Assembly: GCA_965230525.1 (NCBI GenBank)
Contig: OZ246008.1
Coordinates: 4,092,001-4,156,000 of the forward strand
Direction: 5' to 3'
Source of the DNA: GCA-002733465 sp965230525
GTDB taxonomy: Bacteria > Pseudomonadota > Gammaproteobacteria > Enterobacterales > Kangiellaceae
DNA: 64,000 bases
Position numbers and translations under genes: made by a program. Positions 1 to 7,484 of the stretch are shown one piece after another. The notes under the pieces were generated by a model, which searched no databases, was not told the origin of the DNA, and worked only from the letters and a program-made list of their open reading frames with translations. The first letter of the stretch is position 1. Every line of letters begins with the position of its first letter.

Positions 1-262
1 CAAAACCAGAAAGAGTTTTACTTTTGATGACTACATCTTTAAGTATTTTATTGACCGCATGACCGATATGAATATCGCCATTTGCATAGGGTGGTCCATC
101 GTGCAAAATAAACTTAGGTCTTCCGGCACAATTTTTTCTAATCGCTTTATACAAATCTTTTTTCGCCCATTTAGCTAAAAGCTTTGGCTCATTTTGGGCT
201 AAATTTCCGCGCATCGGAAAAGATGTTTCCGGTAGGTTTAAAGTCGATTTATAGTCACTCAT
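1..262 (-). CDS. ileS: Isoleucyl-tRNA synthetase, N-terminal part (cut by window edge)
   Basis: Charges tRNA-Ile with isoleucine in the cytoplasm. Only the first 87 codons lie in the window; the rest runs off the left edge. The visible N-terminus matches the bacterial IleRS pattern: an NLPET segment near residue 9, then HDGPPYANG and the class I signature HIGH at about residues 57-60. The ATG at 260-262 gives exactly the usual MSDYKSTLNLPET-type start. The gene follows ribF by about 80 bases on the same strand, the common murJ-ribF-ileS-lspA order of gammaproteobacteria, so it is probably co-transcribed with ribF. Family identification is confident; the catalytic core beyond HIGH cannot be judged here. 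Confidence 0.95.
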   Translation of the reverse strand, partial: MSDYKSTLNLPETSFPMRGNLAQNEPKLLAKWAKKDLYKAIRKNCAGRPKFILHDGPPYANGDIHIGHAVNKILKDVVIKSKTLSGF

Positions 263-344
263 GACACTGTTTCTCATTGGTTTTATGTTTCAACTCAACT
301 CAGCCTAAGGCTAAATCGAATACAATAATAACTTCACTAATTTG

Positions 345-1325
345 CTAATTTCGCTGGTATTTGCCGATTAAGCGGCGTGCACTCGCTACGTCCTTTTCGA
401 TCTGTATTTTTAATAGCTCAACCGATTCAAACTTTTGCTCATTTCTAATATGAGCGTAGAATTCTGCTTTTAATTCGACGCCGTAAAGCTCTGCTTTAAC
501 ATCCAGTAAGTGAACCTCAAGCCGATAATCTTTGCCCTTTACTGTCGGTCTTGAACCGCAGTTTGCCACTCCCCAACAGGCCCGAATTCGATGACTGCCA
601 TCGGCCAAAATATCGGTCCATTTAGCGCGAACTAAATAAACTCCAGATAATGTCGGTTTGCGCCTGTTGAGAGCAATATTGGCTGTAGGAAAACCAATCG
701 TCCGACCTAGCTGTTGTCCATAACCGACTTTGCCTGTCATCGCGTATCGACGCGTTAACAACATATTGGCAAATGCCAGATTGTTTTCAGCCAAGGCTTT
801 ACGTACCAAAGTACTACTCGCTCTATACTGCTGTTCACCTTGGCTCTCATCCTTCACCCAAACTGTCGGTGTTGGTTCTACAGTATAATGGCCTTCCCCA
901 TATTCTCTTAATAACTGATAGTTTCCTTGGCGTTTATATCCAAACTGAAAATCATCACCAACCACCAAGTGCTTTATTCTTAGCTGCTCTATCAGAACCG
1001 TTTGTATAAAGTCCGTGGCCTGCATCTGACAAAGTGCTTTATTAAATTTGAGCACTAATAATTTGTCGACCCCAAGGGCTGCGAGTTGTAAATATTTTTC
1101 GGTAAAATTGGTGATTCTCGCTGGACATTGATCCCCCATAAAAACTTCTTTTGGATGAGGTTCAAATACGATCACACAAGATTGATGATTTGAGCGTTTT
1201 GCATGCTGAATCACCTTCTTGATGATTGCTTGGTGACCTAGATGCACGCCATCAAAATTACCGATCGTTGCTACGCAATAATCAGCTTGATGATTTAAAT
1301 TGATCAGCCCTCGGATCAGCTGCAT
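345..1325 (-). CDS. ribF: Bifunctional riboflavin kinase / FAD synthetase
   Basis: Phosphorylates riboflavin to FMN and then adenylylates FMN to FAD. The N-terminal nucleotidyltransferase domain shows GNFDGVHLGH at residues 22-31 and an FEPHP segment near residue 55. The C-terminal riboflavin kinase domain, roughly residues 200-320, has GRTIGFPTAN, SGVYLV and a YRLEVHLLD stretch. At 326 residues it is close to the usual length (E. coli about 313). It lies between murJ and ileS on the same strand, 66 bases after murJ, consistent with one operon. No defect is visible. Confidence 0.97.
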   Translation of the reverse strand: MQLIRGLINLNHQADYCVATIGNFDGVHLGHQAIIKKVIQHAKRSNHQSCVIVFEPHPKEVFMGDQCPARITNFTEKYLQLAALGVDKLLVLKFNKALCQMQATDFIQTVLIEQLRIKHLVVGDDFQFGYKRQGNYQLLREYGEGHYTVEPTPTVWVKDESQGEQQYRASSTLVRKALAENNLAFANMLLTRRYAMTGKVGYGQQLGRTIGFPTANIALNRRKPTLSGVYLVRAKWTDILADGSHRIRACWGVANCGSRPTVKGKDYRLEVHLLDVKAELYGVELKAEFYAHIRNEQKFESVELLKIQIEKDVASARRLIGKYQRN

Positions 1326-1391
1326 ATAGACCTTATTAATACCAGCACGAAAGCGCCGAATTATAGCCCAGCCGCGGCTTTGAAGATAGAC

Positions 1392-2933
1392 CTAAGCATG
1401 TTTTAAATCTCTTGTTCGAACCCCAAACACGAACATGGCGGCCGTATAGATTAAAATAGAAAGTACCACCAGAATTAGCATATTTTCAATCCGCTCTATG
1501 GTGCCCCACTGCTGCCAAACCGCAATTTCGGCCATTTGATACTTTATAAAGCCAAATAATACTAAATTGCCTGCTAACAGCTTGGCAAACCAGACTTTCC
1601 ACCGGCCATCAGGTTTAAATACTTTCGCTCGATACAACGCAATAAATAATAGCGTGGCGTTAACGATAGCTGAAATAGTGGTGGCAAGTGCTAAACCCAC
1701 GTGCGCTAACGGAAAGAACAAAATCACGTTGAAGATCATATTGACCACCATCGCAATAATGCCTATTTTCACCGGTGTTTTGGTATCCTGACGTGAGAAG
1801 AAACCGGGAGCCAGCACCTTAACCAACATAAAACCACAAAGACCAATAATATAGGCTTGCAAACTTAAGGATGCGGCGTGAGCATCAGCCAAATCAAATT
1901 CGCCCCTTTGGAATACCGTCAATAATATCGGCTCCGCCATCACGAAAAGCCCGATAGCAGCAGGAATCCCTATCAATAATACCAAGCGCATTCCCCAATT
2001 AAGGGTCAAATTGAACTCTTGAGTTTCTTGTCGAGCGTGTTGACGAGAGAGAGAAGGTAAGATCACGGTGGCAATCGCAATTGCAAATATTCCTAAGGGG
2101 AACTCGAGCATTCGATCAGAGTAATAAAGCCAGCTAATACTGCCATCCTCGGCCAAAAACGAAGCGATAATAGTGTCTAATAATAAGTTAATTTGGGCTA
2201 CACTCACGCCAAATAAAGCTGGCCCCATCAGCACCAATATCTTTTTAACACCTTCCGATTTCCATCCCCAGCGAGGACGAACTAACAATCCTTCCTTCCA
2301 CAAAAATGGCAGTTGGAACAGAAGTTGGGCAATACCAGCAATAAATATTCCCCAAGCCAGCGCTTTAGCTGTGGTCGTAGGCAACGATGGTGAAACGATA
2401 ATCGCAGCGGATATCATGGAAATATTGAGCAAGACGGGTGTAAAAGCCGGTACCGCAAAACGCCCAACGGTGTTCAGCACCGAGCCACAAAATGCAGTCA
2501 GCGAAATAAACAAAATATAGGGAAAAGTGATTTTTAATAACAAAGAGGCTAATTCAAACTCTTTGGAATCACCCATAAAACCTGGACCGAACATTGAAAC
2601 CAGTACTGGTGATCCAACCACTCCGATCGTTGCAACTATCAGTAAAATAAGTCCCAAGGTCCCAGAGGTTTCAGAAATTAAGCGCTTTACCTCATTAGAG
2701 GTTCTGTGAGTCTGATATTCAGAAAGAACAGGAATAAATGCTTGAGAGAATGCACCCTCTGCAAAAAGTCTTCTCAAGAAATTAGGGATCTTTTGAGCCA
2801 CAATAAATACATCAGAGACCCAATCCGCTCCTAGAAAGCTTGCCATGATAATGTCGCGGGCTAACCCCAATATGCGTGACAAGAAGGTCATGCAACTGAC
2901 TATTATTCCAGACTTAAGCAATTGCTTAGCCAT
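1392..2933 (-). CDS. murJ: Lipid II flippase MurJ
   Basis: Inner-membrane MOP-superfamily protein that flips the peptidoglycan precursor lipid II to the periplasmic face. The 513-residue product is hydrophobic throughout, compatible with about 14 membrane helices. The first 70 residues carry the family hallmarks: SRILGLARD, then the RRLFAEGAFSQAFIPV loop. ATG start at 2931-2933. It heads the murJ-ribF-ileS run and is divergent from rpsT, a very common arrangement. The roughly 300-base gap to rpsT must hold promoters for both directions; only the rpsT promoter is obvious. Confidence 0.96.
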   Translation of the reverse strand: MAKQLLKSGIIVSCMTFLSRILGLARDIIMASFLGADWVSDVFIVAQKIPNFLRRLFAEGAFSQAFIPVLSEYQTHRTSNEVKRLISETSGTLGLILLIVATIGVVGSPVLVSMFGPGFMGDSKEFELASLLLKITFPYILFISLTAFCGSVLNTVGRFAVPAFTPVLLNISMISAAIIVSPSLPTTTAKALAWGIFIAGIAQLLFQLPFLWKEGLLVRPRWGWKSEGVKKILVLMGPALFGVSVAQINLLLDTIIASFLAEDGSISWLYYSDRMLEFPLGIFAIAIATVILPSLSRQHARQETQEFNLTLNWGMRLVLLIGIPAAIGLFVMAEPILLTVFQRGEFDLADAHAASLSLQAYIIGLCGFMLVKVLAPGFFSRQDTKTPVKIGIIAMVVNMIFNVILFFPLAHVGLALATTISAIVNATLLFIALYRAKVFKPDGRWKVWFAKLLAGNLVLFGFIKYQMAEIAVWQQWGTIERIENMLILVVLSILIYTAAMFVFGVRTRDLKHA

Positions 2934-3151
2934 CCCTACCTCATTTTTCTTTTTTTACACCACAACTTGGCATATTTGTAATCGCTTACGCAAGTCCCAA
3001 AAAGCGCCACAAGGTTATAGATTCACGGGCTTTGCGTCAATTAGAGATTACTCAGACCCGAACAAGATGGCGAATCTGAGAAGAAAAAATGCCAAAAACA
3101 CACAACTTAAGTTTGCAATGGCTTATTTGACTAGAAAAAGCGCAGAATCCC

Positions 3152-3180
3152 TTGATATCAATAGTTAAACCATGTATATT
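3152..3180 (+). promoter_or_regulatory. Sigma-70-type promoter of rpsT
   Basis: A TTGATA -35 box (3152-3157) and a TATATT -10 box (3175-3180) are separated by exactly 17 bases. The -10 box ends 51 bases before the rpsT start codon. Both hexamers match the sigma-70 consensus at five of six positions. Prediction from sequence only. Confidence 0.7.
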
Positions 3181-3231
3181 CTCGCACCTAATTTTGACCC
3201 CTAATAAACGTTAATTTTTTGGAGCAAAGCC

Positions 3232-3495
3232 TTGGCTAATATCAAATCCGCAAAAAAGCGTGCCCGTCAGGCTGAAGGCCGACGTCAGCACAATGCAAGC
3301 CGTCGTTCAATGATGCGTACCTACATGAAAAAAGTAGTTGCAGCGATTGAATCTGGAAATAAAGAATCTGCTGTTGAAGCATACAACGCTGCTGTGCCAG
3401 TATTGGATGTTGCAGCTCAAAAAGGTCTTATCCACTCAAATAAAGCAGCTCGACATAAGAGCCGTTTTAATGCCCAAATCAAGGCTATGGGATAA
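3232..3495 (+). CDS. rpsT: 30S ribosomal protein S20
   Basis: Primary-binding protein of the 30S subunit. The 87-residue product begins MANIKSAKKRARQAE and is rich in Lys/Arg, as in all S20 proteins. The start is TTG at 3232-3234, preceded by a GGAG ribosome-binding site at 3221-3224; no in-frame ATG gives the conserved N-terminus. E. coli rpsT also starts with UUG, where the weak start is linked to autoregulation of S20 translation, so similar control is plausible here. The gene is monocistronic: its own promoter upstream, a strong terminator directly downstream. Confidence 0.98.
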   Translation: MANIKSAKKRARQAEGRRQHNASRRSMMRTYMKKVVAAIESGNKESAVEAYNAAVPVLDVAAQKGLIHSNKAARHKSRFNAQIKAMG

Positions 3496-3513
3496 AATAC
3501 CTTCTAGTTAAAT

Positions 3514-3543
3514 AAAAAAACCCGCTTTAAGCGGGTTTTTTTA
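3514..3543 (+). terminator. Rho-independent terminator of rpsT
   Basis: CCCGC (3521-3525) pairs with GCGGG (3531-3535) around a TTTAA loop, flanked by seven A before and eight T after, so the stem extends by A-T pairs. It lies 25 bases after the rpsT stop and faces obgE, so it may work in both directions. Confidence 0.9.
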
Positions 3544-3597
3544 TGCTCAAACGAGCCGATTCAACAAGCAACGGCTAAGCCACAACTAATCCTTTAC

Positions 3598-4671
3598 TCA
3601 ACCGTCCCCATCTGTGCTTTGTGACTCATTGATTTGTTCCGCTTCAGCTTCAGCTTCAGCTTCCAGCTTATCTAAAATATCGAAGCATAACTTCTCTGTG
3701 CCGGTACCGTCTAATCCGGAAATAACATAATGAGGGCCTTTCCAGTCAAGTGCAGATAAGATTTCAGCCTTACGCTCTTCCATTTCATCCGGCTCTAATA
3801 AGTCGCATTTATTAAAGACCAGCCAAACTTCTTTATCTGCCAGAGGCTTTTCATATTCGACAGAGTATTTTTGCAACTCGTTACTAATGGTCTTAATGTT
3901 AGTTAAGGGATCTGACTCATCAAATGGGTTTAGATCGACCAAATGTAATAGCAAATTAGTACGACTCAAATGCTTCAGGAAGCGAACACCGAGTCCCGCA
4001 CCTTCTGCAGCGCCCTCAATCACTCCAGGAATATCCGCAATCACAAAGCTCTTGTAAGGCACAGGGGCTACTACCCCAAGATTTGGGATTAGCGTGGTAA
4101 AGGGGTAGTCTGCAACTTTTGGCTTAGCCGATGAGACACTGCGAATAAATGTGGATTTTCCTGCATTGGGGAGCCCTAAAAGCCCGACATCAGCCAACAC
4201 ATTTAATTCCAGCTTTAATTCACGAAAATCACCCTCACTTCCGTGAGTGGTTTGACGTGGCGCACGATTAATACTACTTTTGAAACGAGTATTTCCTAAC
4301 CCATGGAAACCGCCTTTAGCCACCAAAACACGTTCTCCCGCTTCTTTCAGATCACCGATGACTTCATCGGTTTCGATATTAATCACTTTGGTGCCAATGG
4401 GTACGGCCAGATCAAGATCTTTGCCTTTTGCTCCGGTGCAGTTTCTTGGCTGGCCCTTTGCACCATTTTCTGCACCATAAAATCGCACAAATCGATAGTC
4501 AACTAGGGTGTTTAGTTCAGAGTCTGCAACCAAATAAACACTTCCACCATCGCCGCCATCACCGCCGTCAGGACCGCCTTTTGGTACGTACTTTTCACGG
4601 CGGAAACTGCACATCCCGCTGCCGCCATTACCGCCTTTTACTTTGATTTTTACTTCGTCGACAAATTTCAT
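3598..4671 (-). CDS. obgE: Obg family GTPase ObgE/CgtA
   Basis: Ribosome-associated GTPase acting in 50S assembly and stress responses. The N-terminal glycine-rich Obg fold (GGNGGSG, GGPDGGDGGDGG within residues 13-44) precedes the G domain: G1 GLPNAGKS at 166-173, G3 DIPG at 213-216, G4 NKCD at 287-290. The C-terminus is an acidic tail with repeated Ala-Glu encoded by a short hexanucleotide repeat. At 357 residues it has about the usual length (E. coli 390). ATG start at 4669-4671. It follows rplU-rpmA as in most bacteria, but a terminator-like hairpin lies between rpmA and obgE, suggesting reduced read-through. Confidence 0.97.
   Translation of the reverse strand: MKFVDEVKIKVKGGNGGSGMCSFRREKYVPKGGPDGGDGGDGGSVYLVADSELNTLVDYRFVRFYGAENGAKGQPRNCTGAKGKDLDLAVPIGTKVINIETDEVIGDLKEAGERVLVAKGGFHGLGNTRFKSSINRAPRQTTHGSEGDFRELKLELNVLADVGLLGLPNAGKSTFIRSVSSAKPKVADYPFTTLIPNLGVVAPVPYKSFVIADIPGVIEGAAEGAGLGVRFLKHLSRTNLLLHLVDLNPFDESDPLTNIKTISNELQKYSVEYEKPLADKEVWLVFNKCDLLEPDEMEERKAEILSALDWKGPHYVISGLDGTGTEKLCFDILDKLEAEAEAEAEQINESQSTDGDG
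3641..3663. repeat. GCTTCA hexanucleotide tandem repeat inside obgE
   Basis: Nearly four copies of the 6-base unit GCTTCA lie in the 3' end of obgE and encode alternating Glu-Ala in the acidic C-terminal tail. The unit length is a multiple of three, so copy-number change would lengthen or shorten the tail without a frameshift. Confidence 0.8.
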
Positions 4672-4751
4672 CTTGCGCTCACAGTGACTGAATTTCTAGC
4701 GATAATAGTTGAGGTTAGCTTAAGCGATTAATAATTACAAAATCACAAACG

Positions 4752-4783
4752 AAAAAAGCCCCGAGAGTGATCGGAGCTTTTTC
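4752..4783 (-). terminator. Terminator after rplU-rpmA
   Basis: On the minus strand GCTCCGA pairs with TCGGGGC (one mismatch) around a short loop and is followed by a run of six T. It lies about 55 bases after rpmA and about 80 before the obgE start, so it may act as an intra-operon attenuating terminator. Confidence 0.65.
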
Positions 4784-4836
4784 AAATAGTTTTAAACGCG
4801 ACTGGCAATACATTGACCAGAAGCATTAAAATAATT

Positions 4837-5094
4837 TTAGTGAACTAAAATGCTCACAGTTTTGCGGTTAGCTTGACCTTTTACTTCAAACTTAACTTCA
4901 CCGTCGGCTTTAGCATATAAAGTATGGTCTCGTCCGATACCAACATTAGTTCCAGGGTGGAAACGAGTCCCACGTTGACGAACAATGATGCTACCTGCAG
5001 AAACGTTTTCGCCACCGAATCGCTTAACACCTAAGCGTTTACTTTCCGAATCGCGACCGTTACGGGTACTACCGCCAGCTTTCTTATGTGCCAT
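4837..5094 (-). CDS. rpmA: 50S ribosomal protein L27
   Basis: Large-subunit protein whose N-terminus reaches the peptidyl transferase centre. The 85-residue product starts MAHKKAGGSTRNGRDSES and contains GGENVSAGSIIVRQRGT and HPGTNVGIGRDHTL, the invariant L27 blocks. No N-terminal cleavage extension of the Firmicutes kind is present. A purine-rich GGAGA site precedes the ATG at 5092-5094. It is 62 bases after rplU on the same strand and forms the standard rplU-rpmA transcript. Confidence 0.98.
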   Translation of the reverse strand: MAHKKAGGSTRNGRDSESKRLGVKRFGGENVSAGSIIVRQRGTRFHPGTNVGIGRDHTLYAKADGEVKFEVKGQANRKTVSILVH

Positions 5095-5156
5095 TTTATC
5101 TCTCCAAAATCTAACTAAACGTCAAACAGATTATCTATTTGAGTTAATAAATACGA

Positions 5157-5468
5157 TTACTTACTGATGTTAGTGATTTTAACTTCAGTAAACCATTGGC
5201 GATGTCCCATTTGCTTGCGACTGTGCTTACGTCTTCTGAACTTAACAATCTTGATCTTTTTGCCACGACCTTGCTCAACCACTTCGCCAGATACTTTGGC
5301 TTTGTCTAAATAAGGTGCGCCAAGTGCTAAATCTTCGCCTTCACCAACCATTAATACTTTATCAAAATCAATAGTTGCACCTTTTTCTAGGTCAATTTTT
5401 TCTAGGCGAACGACTTGCCCTTCTTTTACTCGGTGTTGTTTACCACCACTTTGAATCACCGCGTACAT
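5157..5468 (-). CDS. rplU: 50S ribosomal protein L21
   Basis: Binds 23S rRNA in the large subunit. The 103-residue product begins MYAVIQSGGKQHRVKEGQ and ends with a KFRRRKHSRKQMGHRQ block plus a VKITNI tail, all typical of L21, and has the same length as the E. coli protein. An AGAG-type ribosome-binding site precedes the ATG at 5466-5468. First gene of rplU-rpmA(-obgE), divergent from ispB. Confidence 0.98.
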   Translation of the reverse strand: MYAVIQSGGKQHRVKEGQVVRLEKIDLEKGATIDFDKVLMVGEGEDLALGAPYLDKAKVSGEVVEQGRGKKIKIVKFRRRKHSRKQMGHRQWFTEVKITNISK

Positions 5469-5818
5469 AGCGACACTCTCTCCGTCATTATCAGTATTTG
5501 ATTAAAATCAGCAACTTATTAGTTTTTACAGCTCATTCAAAGACTTATTGAACAAACCGTGAGAGAACCGACCCATGAAAGTAGTCATTCCCTCAAATTA
5601 GGGCGCGCATTTTAAGTCATTAGTGGCGCGCTAGCAAGTATAAATAGCGGAAAAACCGAGATTTTATTGATTCATTCCAAGTCAGCCTTAAAAACCGCAG
5701 TTTTCACTTGACCCCAAGGAGTTCAATCAATAGCATGCTGGCATTATCGATAGGCTTGAAAGTGGCTAACCAGCTAGATTTCAACGTAATTTTCACCTTT
5801 GTTATTGAGTTTAGATTT
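5469..5818. other. rplU / ispB divergent intergenic region
   Basis: About 350 bases if ispB starts at its family-consistent TTG. The region must carry the promoters of rplU (leftward) and ispB (rightward). Two GCGCGC hexamers lie on either side of a short AT-rich stretch near 5602-5630. I cannot assign the promoter boxes with confidence. An in-frame upstream extension of ispB from 5708 or 5735 is open but looks non-conserved. Confidence 0.4.
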
Positions 5819-6787
5819 TTGTCGGATATAAAAAGCATCACAAAATTAGTCGAACACGACTTTAAAGCAACCAACACCGTCATTTTAGAACAACTTAAAT
5901 CAGATGTTGCTTTAGTCAACCAGTTAGGGCACTACATTGTTGCAGCTGGCGGCAAACGATTGCGCCCGCTGTTAGTTCTTATGGTCGCCAACGCGCTCGG
6001 TTATCGCGGTGAAACACACCATCAGACCGCAGCAATCATCGAGTTTATTCATACCGCAACCTTGCTGCACGATGATGTCGTTGACGAAAGTGACCGACGC
6101 CGAGGCCGAGAAACGGCCAATGCTTTGTTTGGTAATGCTGCTAGCGTCTTAGTAGGTGATTTTCTTTACTCTCGTTCGTTTCAAATGATGGTGGCCATCG
6201 ATAAGATGGAAATTATGCAGATCCTTTCTGACACGACTAATCTAATCGCTGAAGGTGAAGTGTTGCAATTGATGAACTGTAATGACCCAAACGCGACTGA
6301 AGCCAGTTATTACCAAGTAATCGAACATAAAACTGCGATTTTGTTTGCCGCAGCGTGTCGCCTAGGAGCCATCATCTCAGATCAACCTCAACTCGCAAAT
6401 GATCTTCACCATTTTGGGCTGCATTTGGGCCTTGCATTTCAGCTGATGGACGATGCGCTAGATTATATTGCTGATGGCGAAGAGCTCGGGAAAAATGTCG
6501 GTGATGACCTAGCTGAAGGCAAACCAACACTTCCACTTATTTATGCAATGTCTAATGCTGATGAGGCTGGCGCAACCCTTATAAAAACTTGCATTGAAAA
6601 TGGTGGGCTTGAGCACTTAGAAGCTGTACAAGGCATCATTAAGCAAACCCAAGCGATTCAATACACCCTGGATAAAGCTCAGCAAGAAGTGGAAAGCGCC
6701 AAACAGTATCTCGCTGAAATGCCGCAAAATGAGTTTACCGATGCACTGTTTCAACTGGCAGACTTAGCTGTCGAACGAAAGTTTTAA
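5819..6787 (+). CDS. ispB: Octaprenyl diphosphate synthase
   Basis: All-E prenyl elongase that makes the C40 side chain of ubiquinone or menaquinone. Counting from the TTG at 5819 (322 residues): GGKRLRP at about 44-50, first aspartate-rich motif DDVVD at 85-89, second motif DDALD at 211-215, and the IspB-like GEVLQLMN between them. The reading frame stays open upstream to TTG 5708 and ATG 5735, the latter with an AAGGAG 13 bases before it. Those would add 28-37 residues unlike any known IspB N-terminus, whereas the TTG at 5819 gives the normal length (E. coli 323). Family certain; start uncertain. Confidence 0.93.
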   Translation: MSDIKSITKLVEHDFKATNTVILEQLKSDVALVNQLGHYIVAAGGKRLRPLLVLMVANALGYRGETHHQTAAIIEFIHTATLLHDDVVDESDRRRGRETANALFGNAASVLVGDFLYSRSFQMMVAIDKMEIMQILSDTTNLIAEGEVLQLMNCNDPNATEASYYQVIEHKTAILFAAACRLGAIISDQPQLANDLHHFGLHLGLAFQLMDDALDYIADGEELGKNVGDDLAEGKPTLPLIYAMSNADEAGATLIKTCIENGGLEHLEAVQGIIKQTQAIQYTLDKAQQEVESAKQYLAEMPQNEFTDALFQLADLAVERKF

Positions 6788-6824
6788 CCGCGAAGCAGTC
6801 GGCGTGAACTCGAAAAAACATCCT

Positions 6825-7241
6825 ATGGCTGATATCTCCCAACCCATAAAAGTAACATCATTTAACGAGCCTTTGAGTAAATGTGACCGCTGCGTGCAAT
6901 CTAAATGCTGTCAGTACATTACAATTTCGATTGAAACACCCCGCTCGATTCGCGATTTTGATACCCTGTTGTGGCAAGTTTCCCACGACAATATTCATTT
7001 ATACAAAGATGATTCCGGCTGGACCATGACCTGCTTTGGTCGCTGCGAACATTTGAGCGCCACCGGGCTGTGCGGAATTTACGATAAACGCCCTTTTGTC
7101 TGTCGAGAGCATTCCGCATCGGACTGCGAGTTTGAGCTACCAATCGATTATGGCTGTGACCTTTATTTCAGCAACTATCAACAACTAGACGATTATTGTC
7201 GAACGCGATTTAAATCTTGGGACAATCGATTTAAAGAATAA
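6825..7241 (+). CDS. YkgJ-type cysteine-cluster protein
   Basis: Small cytoplasmic protein of the UPF0153/YkgJ-like family, proposed to bind a metal or Fe-S cluster; its function is not established. From the ATG at 6825 the 138-residue product has C20-x2-C23-x4-C28-C29 near the N-terminus, followed by a FGRCEHL segment, GLCGIYDKRPFVCREH and a further SDCEF cysteine: eight or more cysteines laid out as in this family. A GTG at 6804 would add seven residues. It follows ispB by under 40 bases and may be co-transcribed. Family assignment is by pattern only. Confidence 0.75.
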   Translation: MADISQPIKVTSFNEPLSKCDRCVQSKCCQYITISIETPRSIRDFDTLLWQVSHDNIHLYKDDSGWTMTCFGRCEHLSATGLCGIYDKRPFVCREHSASDCEFELPIDYGCDLYFSNYQQLDDYCRTRFKSWDNRFKE

Positions 7242-7484
7242 GACCACTGCTAGTCACATTAAGCGCTCATCGTTTGTCTTTTTATTGGTCAAGTTAGTCC
7301 CTATGCAGACAAGCTAGCGTTCACTATCACTTCATTGTATGATTTTTCGAGCTGTTTCTTTGGGATTCCCATCATCAAAATAATTACCCCATAAAAGCCC
7401 AAACTTTGCTAGTTTAGGCGATTTTTATTTGATAGAATGCCGCTCAAATTTTAGCCAAGCCAAATATGTCATTAATAGGTCATA

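Noticed and set aside
2845..3168. 107-codon plus-strand frame between murJ and rpsT
   Set aside because: It starts inside murJ on the other strand and ends at the rpsT promoter. It has no ribosome-binding site and its sequence is not protein-like.
5704..5919. Minus-strand frame at the ispB start
   Set aside because: Shadow of ispB coding sequence; no ribosome-binding site.
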